From contig JBDSEV010000015.1 of NCBI GenBank assembly GCA_039919885.1, forward strand, positions 75,106 to 139,105: DNA of 64,000 nt. Reading direction: 5' to 3'. A model generated the notes under the pieces. That model was not told the origin of the DNA. It saw nothing but the letters and a program-made list of their open reading frames with translations, and ran no database searches. Below, in pieces: positions 14,911 through 23,535 of this stretch. This stretch comes from JACMLD01 sp039919885 (lineage in GTDB: Bacteria; Bacteroidota; Bacteroidia; Chitinophagales; Chitinophagaceae). The number at the start of each line of letters is the position of its first letter. Positions within the stretch are counted from its first letter, which is position 1. The position numbers were made by a program, and so were the translations under genes.

Positions 14911-16566
14911 ATGAAACAACGTTTCCCAATCTTGCTGTTACTGCTTATAACAGCTTCAGGCATGGCACAGACAATTAACATTATACCGCAGCCCGCGCAG
15001 ATTAAACAGCCGAAAATAATGGCAAGTTTTACGGTTACACCGGCCACCCAGCTGGTGCTGGAAGGCAGTGGGTTGGAAAATTCTGCCAATTATTTAAACG
15101 AATACCTGTCGCGTTTTTATAATTTCAAACTTAAAACAGTCAAGAAAGCAAGTTCTAAAAATGCGATTACGCTGAATTACGAAAAAATGGATCATCCGAT
15201 ACCGGGTGGTTACACGCTAACCGTTGATAACAACGGCATCTATATTGCCGGCGACAATGAAAATGGAGATTTTTACGGCATACAGACCCTTATACAGTTG
15301 CTGCCGGTTCCGGCAACCGCCCAAACAACAAAATTGAACATTCCCTATGTATCCATTACTGATTTTCCACGTTTTGCATACCGGGGACTGATGCTGGATG
15401 CAGCCCGGCATTTCTTTCCGGTGGATTTTGTAAAAAAGTATATTGACTATATCGCGCTCCACAAGATGAATTATTTTCACTGGCACCTCACAGAAGACCA
15501 GGGGTGGCGCATCGAAATAAAAAAATATCCAAAACTAACAGAAACAGGCGCAAACAGGAACGGTACCATTATTGGCCGATACCCGGGCAAGGGAAGCGAT
15601 AACGAGCCATACGGTGGTTTTTATACACAGGAACAGATCAAAGAGGTGGTAAAATATGCGGCGGCCCGCTATATAACGGTGATACCGGAACTTGAACTAC
15701 CGGGTCACAGCAGCGCAGCCATTGCGGCTTACCCGCAGCTGAGTTGTTTTCCTGACACCGCTACTTTTATTAGTCCATCAATGATCTCCAATGCAAGCAA
15801 GGAGCAACTGGCAGCCGGCCGCGTTAAATTGGTACAGGAAACATGGGGTGTTTTTAAAGACGTGTACTGTCCCAGTGAGTATACCTTTAAATTTTTACAG
15901 GATGTAATTGATGAAATACTACCATTGTTTCCTGCAAAATACATTCACATCGGAGGCGATGAGTGCCCTAAAGATGCATGGAAAGAATCTGCTTTTTGCC
16001 AGGAACTGATAAAAGAAAAAGGATTAAAAGATGAACATGGTCTCCAGAGTTATTTTATTGGCCGCATTGAAAAATATATCAACAGCAAAGGTAAATCGAT
16101 TATTGGCTGGGATGAAATTCTGGAAGGCGGACTGGCACCAAATGCCACTGTAATGAGTTGGCGCGGGGAAGAAGGCGGCATAGACGCCGCCAAACAAAAC
16201 CATGATGTTATTATGACTCCTGGATCTTATGTATACCTGGATCACGCGCAGCGTAAAGATGAAGACTCCGTAACCATTGGGGGTTTTCTTCCCCTGGAAA
16301 CAGTCTATAAATATGAACCCATTCCGGCCGGATTAACAGAGAAAGAAGGCAAGCATATATTGGGTGCACAGGGCAACGTATGGACAGAGTACATGGCCAA
16401 CACCCGGAAGATAGAATACATGATTTTTCCGCGGCTAAGTGCGCTGAGTGAAGTGTTGTGGAGTCCGAAAAATAAAAAAGATTTTACAGATTTTGAGAAA
16501 AGAATGAAAGTACAGTTCAGCCGGTATGATTTGTGGAAAGTGAATTATTATAATCCAACGCCATAA
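14911..16566 (+). CDS. Beta-N-acetylhexosaminidase, glycoside hydrolase family 20
   Basis: Exported exo-enzyme that removes terminal GlcNAc or GalNAc by substrate-assisted catalysis. A signal peptide (ILLLLLITASGMAQ) is followed by the GH20b domain (about 22-145) and the GH20 TIM barrel (about 150-500). The catalytic pair is Asp350-Glu351 in HIGGDECPKDAW; FHWHLTEDQGWRIEIKKYP, IPELELPGHSSAAIAAYP and IIGWDEILEGG are the other hallmark stretches. The length of 551 aa is usual for a soluble periplasmic form. Likely role: release of amino sugars from chitin oligomers or glycoproteins. Confidence 0.95.
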   Translation: MKQRFPILLLLLITASGMAQTINIIPQPAQIKQPKIMASFTVTPATQLVLEGSGLENSANYLNEYLSRFYNFKLKTVKKASSKNAITLNYEKMDHPIPGGYTLTVDNNGIYIAGDNENGDFYGIQTLIQLLPVPATAQTTKLNIPYVSITDFPRFAYRGLMLDAARHFFPVDFVKKYIDYIALHKMNYFHWHLTEDQGWRIEIKKYPKLTETGANRNGTIIGRYPGKGSDNEPYGGFYTQEQIKEVVKYAAARYITVIPELELPGHSSAAIAAYPQLSCFPDTATFISPSMISNASKEQLAAGRVKLVQETWGVFKDVYCPSEYTFKFLQDVIDEILPLFPAKYIHIGGDECPKDAWKESAFCQELIKEKGLKDEHGLQSYFIGRIEKYINSKGKSIIGWDEILEGGLAPNATVMSWRGEEGGIDAAKQNHDVIMTPGSYVYLDHAQRKDEDSVTIGGFLPLETVYKYEPIPAGLTEKEGKHILGAQGNVWTEYMANTRKIEYMIFPRLSALSEVLWSPKNKKDFTDFEKRMKVQFSRYDLWKVNYYNPTP

Positions 16567-16645
16567 TCGGGAAATAGCAGGTTTTATTGCAGGCACATTG
16601 CCGGTTAAGCGGCCGCCTGCTGTGATAATGTACCCGCAAAATTTT

Positions 16646-16678
16646 AAAAGCCTGGCGAATCATTCGCCAGGCTTTTTT
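16646..16678. terminator. Bidirectional terminator between GH20 and the sugar cluster
   Basis: Perfect inverted repeat with 15-bp arms (AAAAGCCTGGCGAAT at 16646-16660, ATTCGCCAGGCTTTT at 16662-16676) with T-runs on both strands. It serves the rightward GH20 gene and the leftward SDR gene that ends at 16726. Confidence 0.85.
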
Positions 16679-16725
16679 ATTGAATACTTGCAGATATATT
16701 GATCAGGAGAAAAACTACACACCGG

Positions 16726-17514
16726 TTATGCATTGGCAAGGGCCCTGTCCAGGTGCACATAACCGCCGTCTACATGTATTAGTTGTCCGGTAGTGTGGCT
16801 GGAGCAATCAGACAATAAAAAGGCAGTGGTGTTACCCAACTCTTCTGCCGTGGTCATCCGGCTACCAAGTGGAATGCTCGCTTCTATCGATTTTAATTTC
16901 TCCTCCGGGTTCGGTAAAGTATTGATCCACCTTTCGTACAAAGGTGTAAAACACTCCGCTACTACAATGGCGTTTACACGGATACCATATTTCAGTAATT
17001 CAACCGCCCACTCACGGGTTAATGCGTTGCGGCCACCGTTGGCTGCAGCATAGGCCGAAGTACCGCCCTGGCCTGTCTCTGCAGTTTTTGATGTAATGTT
17101 TACAATGGCACCTTTGGTTTTTTTCAACTCGGGCAGTGCATGGTGTACAATCAAATAATAATGCACCATGTTTTTATGCAGCGAAGCCATAAATGCTTCG
17201 TAATTGCCGTTTTCTAACCCCACACCGTCATTGGCACCCGCATTGTTTACCACACCGTCTATCCGTCCAAATTCCGCTATTACTTTTCTTACCGCATTTT
17301 CACAGGCGGCTGGCTGCATCAGCTCCCCCACTACCTGTGCACACCGGCCCCCGGCAGCAATAACGGCTGCAACGGTTTCCAGGTTATCTTTTTCATTGCG
17401 GCCAATGATAACAGGTACGGCGCCTTCGCTCGCCAGCACTTTTACGATTCCTTCCCCGATACCTTTTGCTCCACCAGTTACAATAATTATTTTGTCTTTT
17501 AAATGCAGGTCCAT
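16726..17514 (-). CDS. SDR family oxidoreductase, probable sugar (L-fucose-type) dehydrogenase, with Asn in place of the active-site Lys
   Basis: Classical short-chain dehydrogenase of 262 aa. The nucleotide-binding motif TGGAKGIG (13-20), NNAG (90-93) and active-site Ser142 and Tyr155 are present, but the YxxxK lysine is Asn159 (YAAAN; codon AAC at 17038-17040). It ends a six-gene leftward cluster with a lactonase-type amidohydrolase 5 bp upstream, a mutarotase and FucP, so oxidation of a pyranose to its lactone is the likely job. The Lys loss may be a trait of this subfamily rather than damage, since the rest is intact. L-fucose as substrate is inference from context. Confidence 0.88.
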   Translation of the reverse strand: MDLHLKDKIIIVTGGAKGIGEGIVKVLASEGAVPVIIGRNEKDNLETVAAVIAAGGRCAQVVGELMQPAACENAVRKVIAEFGRIDGVVNNAGANDGVGLENGNYEAFMASLHKNMVHYYLIVHHALPELKKTKGAIVNITSKTAETGQGGTSAYAAANGGRNALTREWAVELLKYGIRVNAIVVAECFTPLYERWINTLPNPEEKLKSIEASIPLGSRMTTAEELGNTTAFLLSDCSSHTTGQLIHVDGGYVHLDRALANA

Positions 17515-17519
17515 TGTTT

Positions 17520-18383
17520 TTATGTTAAGTGATAAAATGCTGATGCGTTTTTGCTGAAAACTAAATGCTGTTCTTCCGGGGAGAAACTACTGTAAAAGTT
17601 GCGAACAATATCAATCACCGATTCATAAGACCCTGCAGACAAGCAAACCGGCCAGTCAGACCCGTACATGATGCGGTGAATACCAAAAGCCTCTGTAACA
17701 ACTTCCATATAAGGCGAAAGCTGGGAGGGCTGCCAGTGGCGTATATCGGCTTCGGTGACCATACCGCTAATTTTACAATGCACATTTGGATACTGCGCAA
17801 TGGCGATGATGTCTTTTTTCCAGGATGCAAGGGACCCGCTTTTGATGGGGGGTTTAGCAATATGATCAAGCACAAATGGCTGGTCAGGAAACTGTTTCAC
17901 CAATTGGAGGGCGGCAGGCAGGTGTTGCGGAAAAATTAAAATATCATAGGTAAATTTAAATTGGCGCAATAAAGCAATGCCCCGTAAAAAAGAAGGCTGC
18001 AGCATAAAGCTCGGATCTTCTCCCTGCAACACATGCCTGAATCCTTTGAGACCCGCAAACTGGCTGTAATGGGTAAGCCTTGCTTCAGCATGCTCCCCTT
18101 TCAGATCTACCCAACCCACCACACCCGTAATAAAATCGTTTTCCATGTACAACTTCAACAGGAAATCAGTTTCCTCTTCGGTTTGATCTGCCTGTACAGC
18201 AACGCAACCAGCGATATTATTTCTTTCCAAAACGGGTAGCAGGTCCCCCGGTAAAAAATCCTTCCTGATAACGGCCATCTCATCGCTTATCCAGCTGTGG
18301 CGGTCAGGATGGTATTGCCAAAAATGCTGGTGGCTGTCTATAGCGTGCTGTAGCGGTGTATTGTCAGACTGGCGAGCGACCAT
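17520..18383 (-). CDS. Amidohydrolase 2 family, probable sugar lactonase (L-fuconolactonase-like)
   Basis: TIM-barrel metal hydrolase of 287 aa that probably opens the lactone made by the neighbouring dehydrogenase to the free sugar acid. AIDSHQHFWQY gives the HxH metal motif, then FVLDHIAKPP and the catalytic YGSDWPVCLS. These match COG3618, which holds L-fuconolactonase and related lactonases. It lies 5 bp upstream of the SDR gene and 9 bp downstream of the mutarotase gene, so the three are one operon. Other lactones are possible. Confidence 0.9.
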   Translation of the reverse strand: MVARQSDNTPLQHAIDSHQHFWQYHPDRHSWISDEMAVIRKDFLPGDLLPVLERNNIAGCVAVQADQTEEETDFLLKLYMENDFITGVVGWVDLKGEHAEARLTHYSQFAGLKGFRHVLQGEDPSFMLQPSFLRGIALLRQFKFTYDILIFPQHLPAALQLVKQFPDQPFVLDHIAKPPIKSGSLASWKKDIIAIAQYPNVHCKISGMVTEADIRHWQPSQLSPYMEVVTEAFGIHRIMYGSDWPVCLSAGSYESVIDIVRNFYSSFSPEEQHLVFSKNASAFYHLT

Positions 18384-18392
18384 AAATACGCA

Positions 18393-18728
18393 TTAAGCAT
18401 TGAGGGTAAATACATTTTCCATCAGTACCCATTTTTCTCCGGGCAGCGCACCGGGCAGCGCCTGCTGATATTTCCACATGAGTGCTTCCCACTCCTGCAC
18501 CTTTGGATTGATCTTGTCCATTTCTTCCTTGTGCTGGAAACTGAAAAAATTGTCTGTTTCCATTATCATAAACATTCGGTTACCAGTACGGTAAATTTCC
18601 ATTCTTTTGATACCCGAGTCTGCAATACTTTTTTCTATTTCCGGCCAGACATTCTGGTGATAGGTTTCGTACTCAGCAATCAGGTTCGGATCATTTATTA
18701 AATCAAGTGCCAGGCAGTAACGGCGCAT
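18393..18728 (-). CDS. L-rhamnose mutarotase family protein
   Basis: A 111-aa protein of the RhaM/DUF718 family, dimeric enzymes that interconvert alpha and beta anomers of L-rhamnose and, in oxidative fucose clusters, L-fucose. MRRYCLALDLINDP, the Tyr/His-bearing YHQNVWPEIEKSI, and DNFFSFQHKEE plus VQEWEALMWKYQ are the expected blocks. It supplies the right anomer to the dehydrogenase. The nearby FucP favours L-fucose or a similar sugar over L-rhamnose, as no rhaABD genes are present. Confidence 0.9.
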   Translation of the reverse strand: MRRYCLALDLINDPNLIAEYETYHQNVWPEIEKSIADSGIKRMEIYRTGNRMFMIMETDNFFSFQHKEEMDKINPKVQEWEALMWKYQQALPGALPGEKWVLMENVFTLNA

Positions 18729-18852
18729 ATGCAGACTTATTTAGCTGTAATTATTTTTACCGGAGCATTGCAACAGGTGTATGTTAAGTGCAATGCCCTG
18801 GCCATTTTTTATTTCTTTTTTAATCGATACCGCTAAGCGGCTCACAGCGCTG

Positions 18853-20154
18853 TCAATGCAGCACTTCAATCGCTTTTTCCGAATGCTTGTATCCTTTAAG
18901 TCCGAAATATAAGATTATAACAAAACAAACGAGTGGTACAATATAACCATATTGAAAATTATCTGTTTTATCAGAAATAAAAGCCAGTATTCTCGGAAGT
19001 ATGGCTCCCCCAACGATAGACATAATTAATAAGGTTGATCCCGATTTTGTATCTGCGCCGATATCATGAATACCCAAAGCGAAAATAGTGGGAAACATGA
19101 TAGACATAAAAAAGGCCAGCGCCACGGTAGCATACAGCGTCAATAAGCCTGATGCAAAAATAATTACCAGGCACAACAGCACGCATGCAACGGCATACAA
19201 AGACAATAATTTTGACGGCTGTATATAGCGCATAAAAAAAGTTCCGGCAAACCTTCCTATCATAAATGCGAGACCAGCAAGGCCTGCATAAAACGCAGCT
19301 TGCTGATCAGTTATACTGGCAACTTTTGTTGCAAACAAGATGAGGAAGTTAAAAACGCAAACCTGTGCTCCAACGTAACAAAATTCTGCAATAACGGCCC
19401 ATGTTAAATGACGGTGATGAAACGCATGAAAAATGCTTTTCTTTTCTTTCTCTTCGGCATCTTTTATATCGGGCAATTTTGTAAAAAAGAAAATCAAAAA
19501 CACCACTACAATAGCAATGCCCAGAATCATGTAAGGCAATTTTACAGTGGCCGTTTCCTGGTGAAGGTACGCGTTGCGTACTTGCTCAGTCATGGCTGCA
19601 AGGCCGGCATCGTCTATTGGCGTTTCTGAAAGAATAAGTTTAGCGCCAATAAGCGGCGCTAGAAAAGCGGCAAAGCCGTTAAACGACTGAGCAAAGTTTA
19701 ATCGCTGTGTTGAAGTTTTAGGATTTCCTAAAATGGTAGCATAAGGATTTGCTGCTGTTTCCAGGATAGCCAGTCCGCATGCGAGAATAAACAATGCGCC
19801 CAGAAAAAAAGCATACTGCATCGTATTAGCGGCGGGTATAAACAAAAAGCACCCGCCTGCAAATAATGCCAGCCCGATAAGGATACCTGTTTTGTAACCA
19901 TATTTCTTCATTATAATGCCTGCAGGAACCGCCATTATAAAATACCCAAGATAAACGGCAGAGTCTACCAGCGACGCTTTTACCGTATTTAAATTAAATC
20001 CCCTTCGCAAGTGAGCAATTAAAATGCCGTCGAGATTATGAATAAATCCCCAGAAGAAAAAGAGGCTCGTCACCATAATAAAAGGAAACAAAAATTTTCC
20101 CTTGCCGGCATGTGCGGGCGGCTGGGTATCTGCAAGGTTAGAAGGCAAGGCCAT
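18853..20154 (-). CDS. fucP: L-fucose:H+ symporter family permease (FucP-like MFS)
   Basis: Inner-membrane sugar:proton symporter of 433 aa with about 12 helices. FFWGFIHNLDGILIAHLRRGFNL and ILETAANPYATILGNPK are signatures of the FucP subfamily; the charged residues within helix 1 and NPY in helix 4 are as in relatives. The frame opens with a TTG at 20160; the ATG two codons later is chosen. It brings the substrate into the cell for the mutarotase-dehydrogenase-lactonase set. FucP relatives also carry glucose, galactose or other sugars, so L-fucose is a probable but unproved substrate. Confidence 0.9.
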   Translation of the reverse strand: MALPSNLADTQPPAHAGKGKFLFPFIMVTSLFFFWGFIHNLDGILIAHLRRGFNLNTVKASLVDSAVYLGYFIMAVPAGIIMKKYGYKTGILIGLALFAGGCFLFIPAANTMQYAFFLGALFILACGLAILETAANPYATILGNPKTSTQRLNFAQSFNGFAAFLAPLIGAKLILSETPIDDAGLAAMTEQVRNAYLHQETATVKLPYMILGIAIVVVFLIFFFTKLPDIKDAEEKEKKSIFHAFHHRHLTWAVIAEFCYVGAQVCVFNFLILFATKVASITDQQAAFYAGLAGLAFMIGRFAGTFFMRYIQPSKLLSLYAVACVLLCLVIIFASGLLTLYATVALAFFMSIMFPTIFALGIHDIGADTKSGSTLLIMSIVGGAILPRILAFISDKTDNFQYGYIVPLVCFVIILYFGLKGYKHSEKAIEVLH

Positions 20155-20176
20155 AAGCAATTATTGTTAGTGGTTG

Positions 20177-21349
20177 TTAAATACTCAATGATTTAGCTAT
20201 TCCAAATTCGAGTCCGCGCAGTTCTGCCAGTCCCCTCAATCTTCCAATAGCGGAATAGCCGGGGTTGGTTTTCTTGTTGAGGTCATCGAGCATCTGGTGC
20301 CCGTGATCCGGCCGCATCGGAATGCTGATGTTTTTCTCCTGCGCCAGCAGCACGACTGCTTTCATAACGGCATACATGTCTACATCTCCTTCCAGGTGAT
20401 TGTCTTCATAAAAATCACCAGCCGTATTGCGCCGGGTAGAACGAAGGTGTAAGAAATGGATCCTTTCGCCAAATTCGGTTATCATGGCCGGCAGATCATT
20501 GTCTTCGCGCACGCCGTAAGATCCGGTACAAAAACAAAGACCATTACTCACCGCAGGTACGGCCGCTATCAATTGCAAAACGTCTTTGCTGTTTTTTACC
20601 ACCCTGGGCAAACCAAATATAGCAAACGGCGGATCATCCGGGTGGATGGCCATCTTAATGCCAACGCTTTCTGCAACCGGCACTACCTGCTGCAAAAAGT
20701 AAATTAAATGGTTGCGCAATACTGTTTCGTCAATACCATCATACTTATCCAGTGCTTCCTGAAATTGCGCAACGGTAAAAGATGCTTCACTGCCGGGCAG
20801 GCCCGCAATAATATTCCGTTGCAGCGATTGCTTTTCCGCTGCGCTCATCTGCTGGAACCGTTGCTCGCCACTGAACAATGCTTCACTGGTATAATCTGCC
20901 GACGCGTTCTTTCTTTTCAGCATAAAAACATCGAACGCTACCAGCGCAGCTTTTTCGAAGCGAAGTGCTTTGGAACCATCCGCTACTTCATACGATAGAT
21001 CAGTCCTGGTCCAATCCAGTACTGGCATAAAATTATAGGTGATCACTTCAATGCCGGCAGCAGCCAGGTTCCGGATACTTTCTTTATAATTGTCAATGTA
21101 CACGTGAAAGTTACCCTGTTGGGTTTTAATATCCTCGTGAACCGGTACACTTTCTACTACTTTCCAATCCAGCCCCGCCGCGTTGATAATGGCTTTACGT
21201 TTTTTAATTTCAATACTGGTCCACACTTGCCCATTGGGTATATGGTGCAATGCAGACACTACACCGGTACAACCCGCCTGCAAAATATCGGCTAAACTCA
21301 CCGGGTCTTCCGGACCATACCAGCGCATGGTGGGCGTTAATAATGTCAT
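20177..21349 (-). CDS. uxuA: Mannonate dehydratase family protein, copy 1
   Basis: TIM-barrel metal-dependent sugar-acid dehydratase of 390 aa. UxuA proper turns D-mannonate into 2-keto-3-deoxy-D-gluconate. Conserved sites are visible: MRWYGPEDPVSL, MAIHPDDPPF (His ligand), LCFCTGSYG (Cys ligand), FLHLRS (His) and MRPDHGHQ (Asp/His). It lies 22 bp upstream of fucP and follows a second paralogue about 60% identical by eye. In this lactonase cluster it probably dehydrates the aldonate produced there; whether that is mannonate, fuconate or another acid cannot be told. Confidence 0.93.
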   Translation of the reverse strand: MTLLTPTMRWYGPEDPVSLADILQAGCTGVVSALHHIPNGQVWTSIEIKKRKAIINAAGLDWKVVESVPVHEDIKTQQGNFHVYIDNYKESIRNLAAAGIEVITYNFMPVLDWTRTDLSYEVADGSKALRFEKAALVAFDVFMLKRKNASADYTSEALFSGEQRFQQMSAAEKQSLQRNIIAGLPGSEASFTVAQFQEALDKYDGIDETVLRNHLIYFLQQVVPVAESVGIKMAIHPDDPPFAIFGLPRVVKNSKDVLQLIAAVPAVSNGLCFCTGSYGVREDNDLPAMITEFGERIHFLHLRSTRRNTAGDFYEDNHLEGDVDMYAVMKAVVLLAQEKNISIPMRPDHGHQMLDDLNKKTNPGYSAIGRLRGLAELRGLEFGIAKSLSI

Positions 21350-21454
21350 ATATGGTAGTTCCGTGCAGTTTCGTTAAAATGGTCATGAAGATAATATAGA
21401 ACCACCAAACTGCATTTTTGATTAAGAAGATTATTTTGTGCGGGTAAACCCCGG

Positions 21455-22624
21455 TTATTCAATGCTACGGCTGATAGCAAGTTCCAATCCTCTTAATTCT
21501 GCCAGGGCCTTTAACCGTCCGATAGCCGAATAACCGGGATAGGTTTTCTTGTGGAGGTCGTCCAGCATCTTGTGACCGTGGTCCGGACGCATGGGAATCG
21601 AACAGTTTCTTTTTTTCATGAGTATGAGTGCTGCTTTTACGATGGCGTACATATCTGCATCGCCTTCCAGGTGACGTGCTTCGTAAAAATTGCCTGCTGC
21701 ATCGCGTTTTGTATTGCGCAAATGAAAAAAGTAAATACTATCACCAAATCGTTTAATCATTTCTGTTAAGTCGTTGCCAGCCCTGGCGCCAAACGAACCC
21801 GTGCAGAAACAAAGACCATTTGCTTTTGATGGAACAGCGCGCAGCAGTTCTTCCACATCAGCCGCGGTACTTACAATGCGCGGCAAGCCGAGTACGGTAT
21901 ATGGAGGATCATCCGGGTGAATCGCCATTTGCAGACCAGCTGCGGCTGCAACCGGCACTACCTGCTGCAGAAAATAAAACAGGTGCTGTTTAAGTAATGT
22001 AGCATCAATACCCTTGTACGTTTCCAGTGCTGCCAGTACATTGCCGGGGGTGAATGCCTCATCGCTGCCAGGTAAACCAAGCATTGTATTGCGAAATAAT
22101 TTTTCTTTTGCCGCATCGTCCATGCTGGCAAACTTTTCCTGGCCTATCAATATTTCCGCAGGCGTATAATCGTTTTCGGCACCGGGCCTTTTCAATAAAA
22201 AAAGATCAAAAGCAATAAAAGCGGCGCGCTCGAAGTACAAAGCCCTGCTGCCATCTGGCAATGCGTACGAGAGATCAGTGCGGAGCCAGTCGAGCACCGG
22301 CATAAAATTGTAAGTAATCACTTGTAAACCGCACGCACCTAGATTGCGAAGGCTGTCTGCATAGTTGTTAATATACCCGTGATAATTGCCTGTTTGTTTT
22401 TTGATATCCTCATGTACCGGTAAACTCTCCACTACTTTCCATTCCATTCCAGCAGCATTAATTAATTCCTTCCTGGCATTAATTTCATCAATGGTCCATA
22501 CTTCGCCTACAGGTACCTGGTGCAGGGCAGACACCACGCCGGTACAACCCGCCTGCCGGATATCACTCAAACTAACCGGGTCATTCGGACCAAACCAACG
22601 CATTGTTTGGGTAAGATGGATCAT
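21455..22624 (-). CDS. uxuA: Mannonate dehydratase family protein, copy 2
   Basis: First gene of the leftward cluster, 389 aa, with the same ligands as copy 1 (MAIHPDDPPY, LCFCTGSFG, FFHLRN, MRPDHGHK). It is a clear paralogue with about 60% identity by eye and no gaps of note, so the tandem copies are an old duplication, not an assembly artefact. Both keep all metal ligands, which suggests two active enzymes of differing specificity. A promoter is visible 40 bp upstream. Genes for the next steps (KDG kinase, aldolase) are not in the window. Confidence 0.93.
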   Translation of the reverse strand: MIHLTQTMRWFGPNDPVSLSDIRQAGCTGVVSALHQVPVGEVWTIDEINARKELINAAGMEWKVVESLPVHEDIKKQTGNYHGYINNYADSLRNLGACGLQVITYNFMPVLDWLRTDLSYALPDGSRALYFERAAFIAFDLFLLKRPGAENDYTPAEILIGQEKFASMDDAAKEKLFRNTMLGLPGSDEAFTPGNVLAALETYKGIDATLLKQHLFYFLQQVVPVAAAAGLQMAIHPDDPPYTVLGLPRIVSTAADVEELLRAVPSKANGLCFCTGSFGARAGNDLTEMIKRFGDSIYFFHLRNTKRDAAGNFYEARHLEGDADMYAIVKAALILMKKRNCSIPMRPDHGHKMLDDLHKKTYPGYSAIGRLKALAELRGLELAISRSIE

Positions 22625-22663
22625 ACTGAATAATTGTTTTTAAATACCATTAATTAATCGCGC

Positions 22664-22694
22664 GCAATGTAAGAAATATCGATGTTGTATCAAT
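22664..22694 (-). promoter_or_regulatory. Promoter of the uxuA-uxuA-fucP-mutarotase-lactonase-SDR cluster
   Basis: On the minus strand ATTG (22694-22691) and TACATTGC (22671-22664) are separated by exactly 19 bp, close to the Bacteroidota consensus. Transcription would start near 22660, giving a leader of about 35 nt before the ATG at 22624. Confidence 0.6.
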
Positions 22695-22990
22695 GAATAC
22701 TTGGCTTAGTTCACACGCAATCAACAAAGTAAACAGCTATCCGCCATTCTCTGAAACGCACCGCAGAAGCCGCGCTAACTGTACTTCGGCAATACATAAA
22801 TGCATTTCATTGCCTGTTTAAACCGTTTATATAAATTCCTGATTAAAACGGTTAATAATAAACAAATTATACTAAAAAAATCTTACCTTGAATAAGCACA
22901 TACATCCTGGTTGTAGCATTCAAAACCTCCTTGTCGGCCTTATCCTTTACAGAATTTTAGTTTGCCATATATTTTAAACATTCCCCTGGT
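22695..22990. other. Divergent control region with two LacI-operator-like sites
   Basis: The gap between the sugar cluster and the lone receiver gene holds two AT-rich CG-centred sites 25 bp apart: TTTAAACCGTTTATAT (22817-22832) and ATTAAAACGGTTAAT (22842-22856). The first shares the 12-mer TTTAAACCGTTT with a site before pgi. A -7-like TACCTTGA lies at 22884-22891 for the rightward receiver gene. The sites are about 160-195 bp upstream of the uxuA start point and 40-75 bp upstream of the receiver-gene start point, so which gene they control is unclear. Confidence 0.4.
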
Positions 22991-23395
22991 TTGAACGGTA
23001 CGATATCCATATTAATTGTCGACGATCACCACATGATGCTCAATGCGTTGAAATCACTCTTGCCGCACGATAGTACCATCAAGGTGGCAGGCACCGCCAG
23101 TTCGGGGCCAGAGGCAGAAAAGAAGTACGTGCAGGTTAAACCCGATGTGGTGGTGATGGACGTTTACATGAAACCGATAACCGGCATAGAGACGGCAAGA
23201 AATATATTAAAAGAATACCCGGAAGCAAAAATCCTGGGCCTGTCCAATGCCTGGTCCAAAGAAGACTCTAAAGAATTACTCGGCGCAGGCGCCCGGGGCT
23301 ACATTGTTAAAACCGCACCGCTCGATTCTATTGTTTCCTGCATTAAAAAAGTATATGCCGGTGAGCTGTGTTTTGAAGAAGATGTCTTCACATAG
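22991..23395 (+). CDS. Stand-alone response-regulator receiver domain, NarL-type
   Basis: A 134-aa protein that is only a receiver domain: acidic pair Asp11-Asp12, phosphoacceptor Asp57 in VVVMDVYMKP, Ser in LGLSNAW and Lys108 in GYIVKTAP. The sequence is of the NarL/LuxR subfamily, yet no helix-turn-helix follows and the downstream bases do not continue one in any frame. The start codon must be TTG at 22991 because the only earlier in-frame codons after the stop at 22958 offer no ATG or GTG and the next ATG removes the acidic pair. It has no kinase neighbour. It may be a phosphate sink or CheY-like signalling protein, or a trimmed regulator. Confidence 0.82.
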   Translation: MNGTISILIVDDHHMMLNALKSLLPHDSTIKVAGTASSGPEAEKKYVQVKPDVVVMDVYMKPITGIETARNILKEYPEAKILGLSNAWSKEDSKELLGAGARGYIVKTAPLDSIVSCIKKVYAGELCFEEDVFT

Positions 23396-23523
23396 CCCTA
23401 CGCATTTTCCTAAGCCGGTGGCGCTATATCGCTTTGCCGGTATCCTTTACTGCCTGGCTACCCGTTAATTCATTTTGTGCTATTTACTCCTTAGCGCTAT
23501 TCGCTTACTAAATATCTGCATGC

Positions 23524-23531
23524 TATATTTG
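23524..23531 (+). promoter_or_regulatory. -7 promoter element of rlmH, implying an almost leaderless mRNA
   Basis: TATATTTG matches TAnnTTTG exactly and ends only 4 bp before the rlmH ATG at 23536. If functional, transcription starts at or next to the start codon. No clear -33 TTG is present. Confidence 0.45.
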
Positions 23532-23535
23532 CGGG

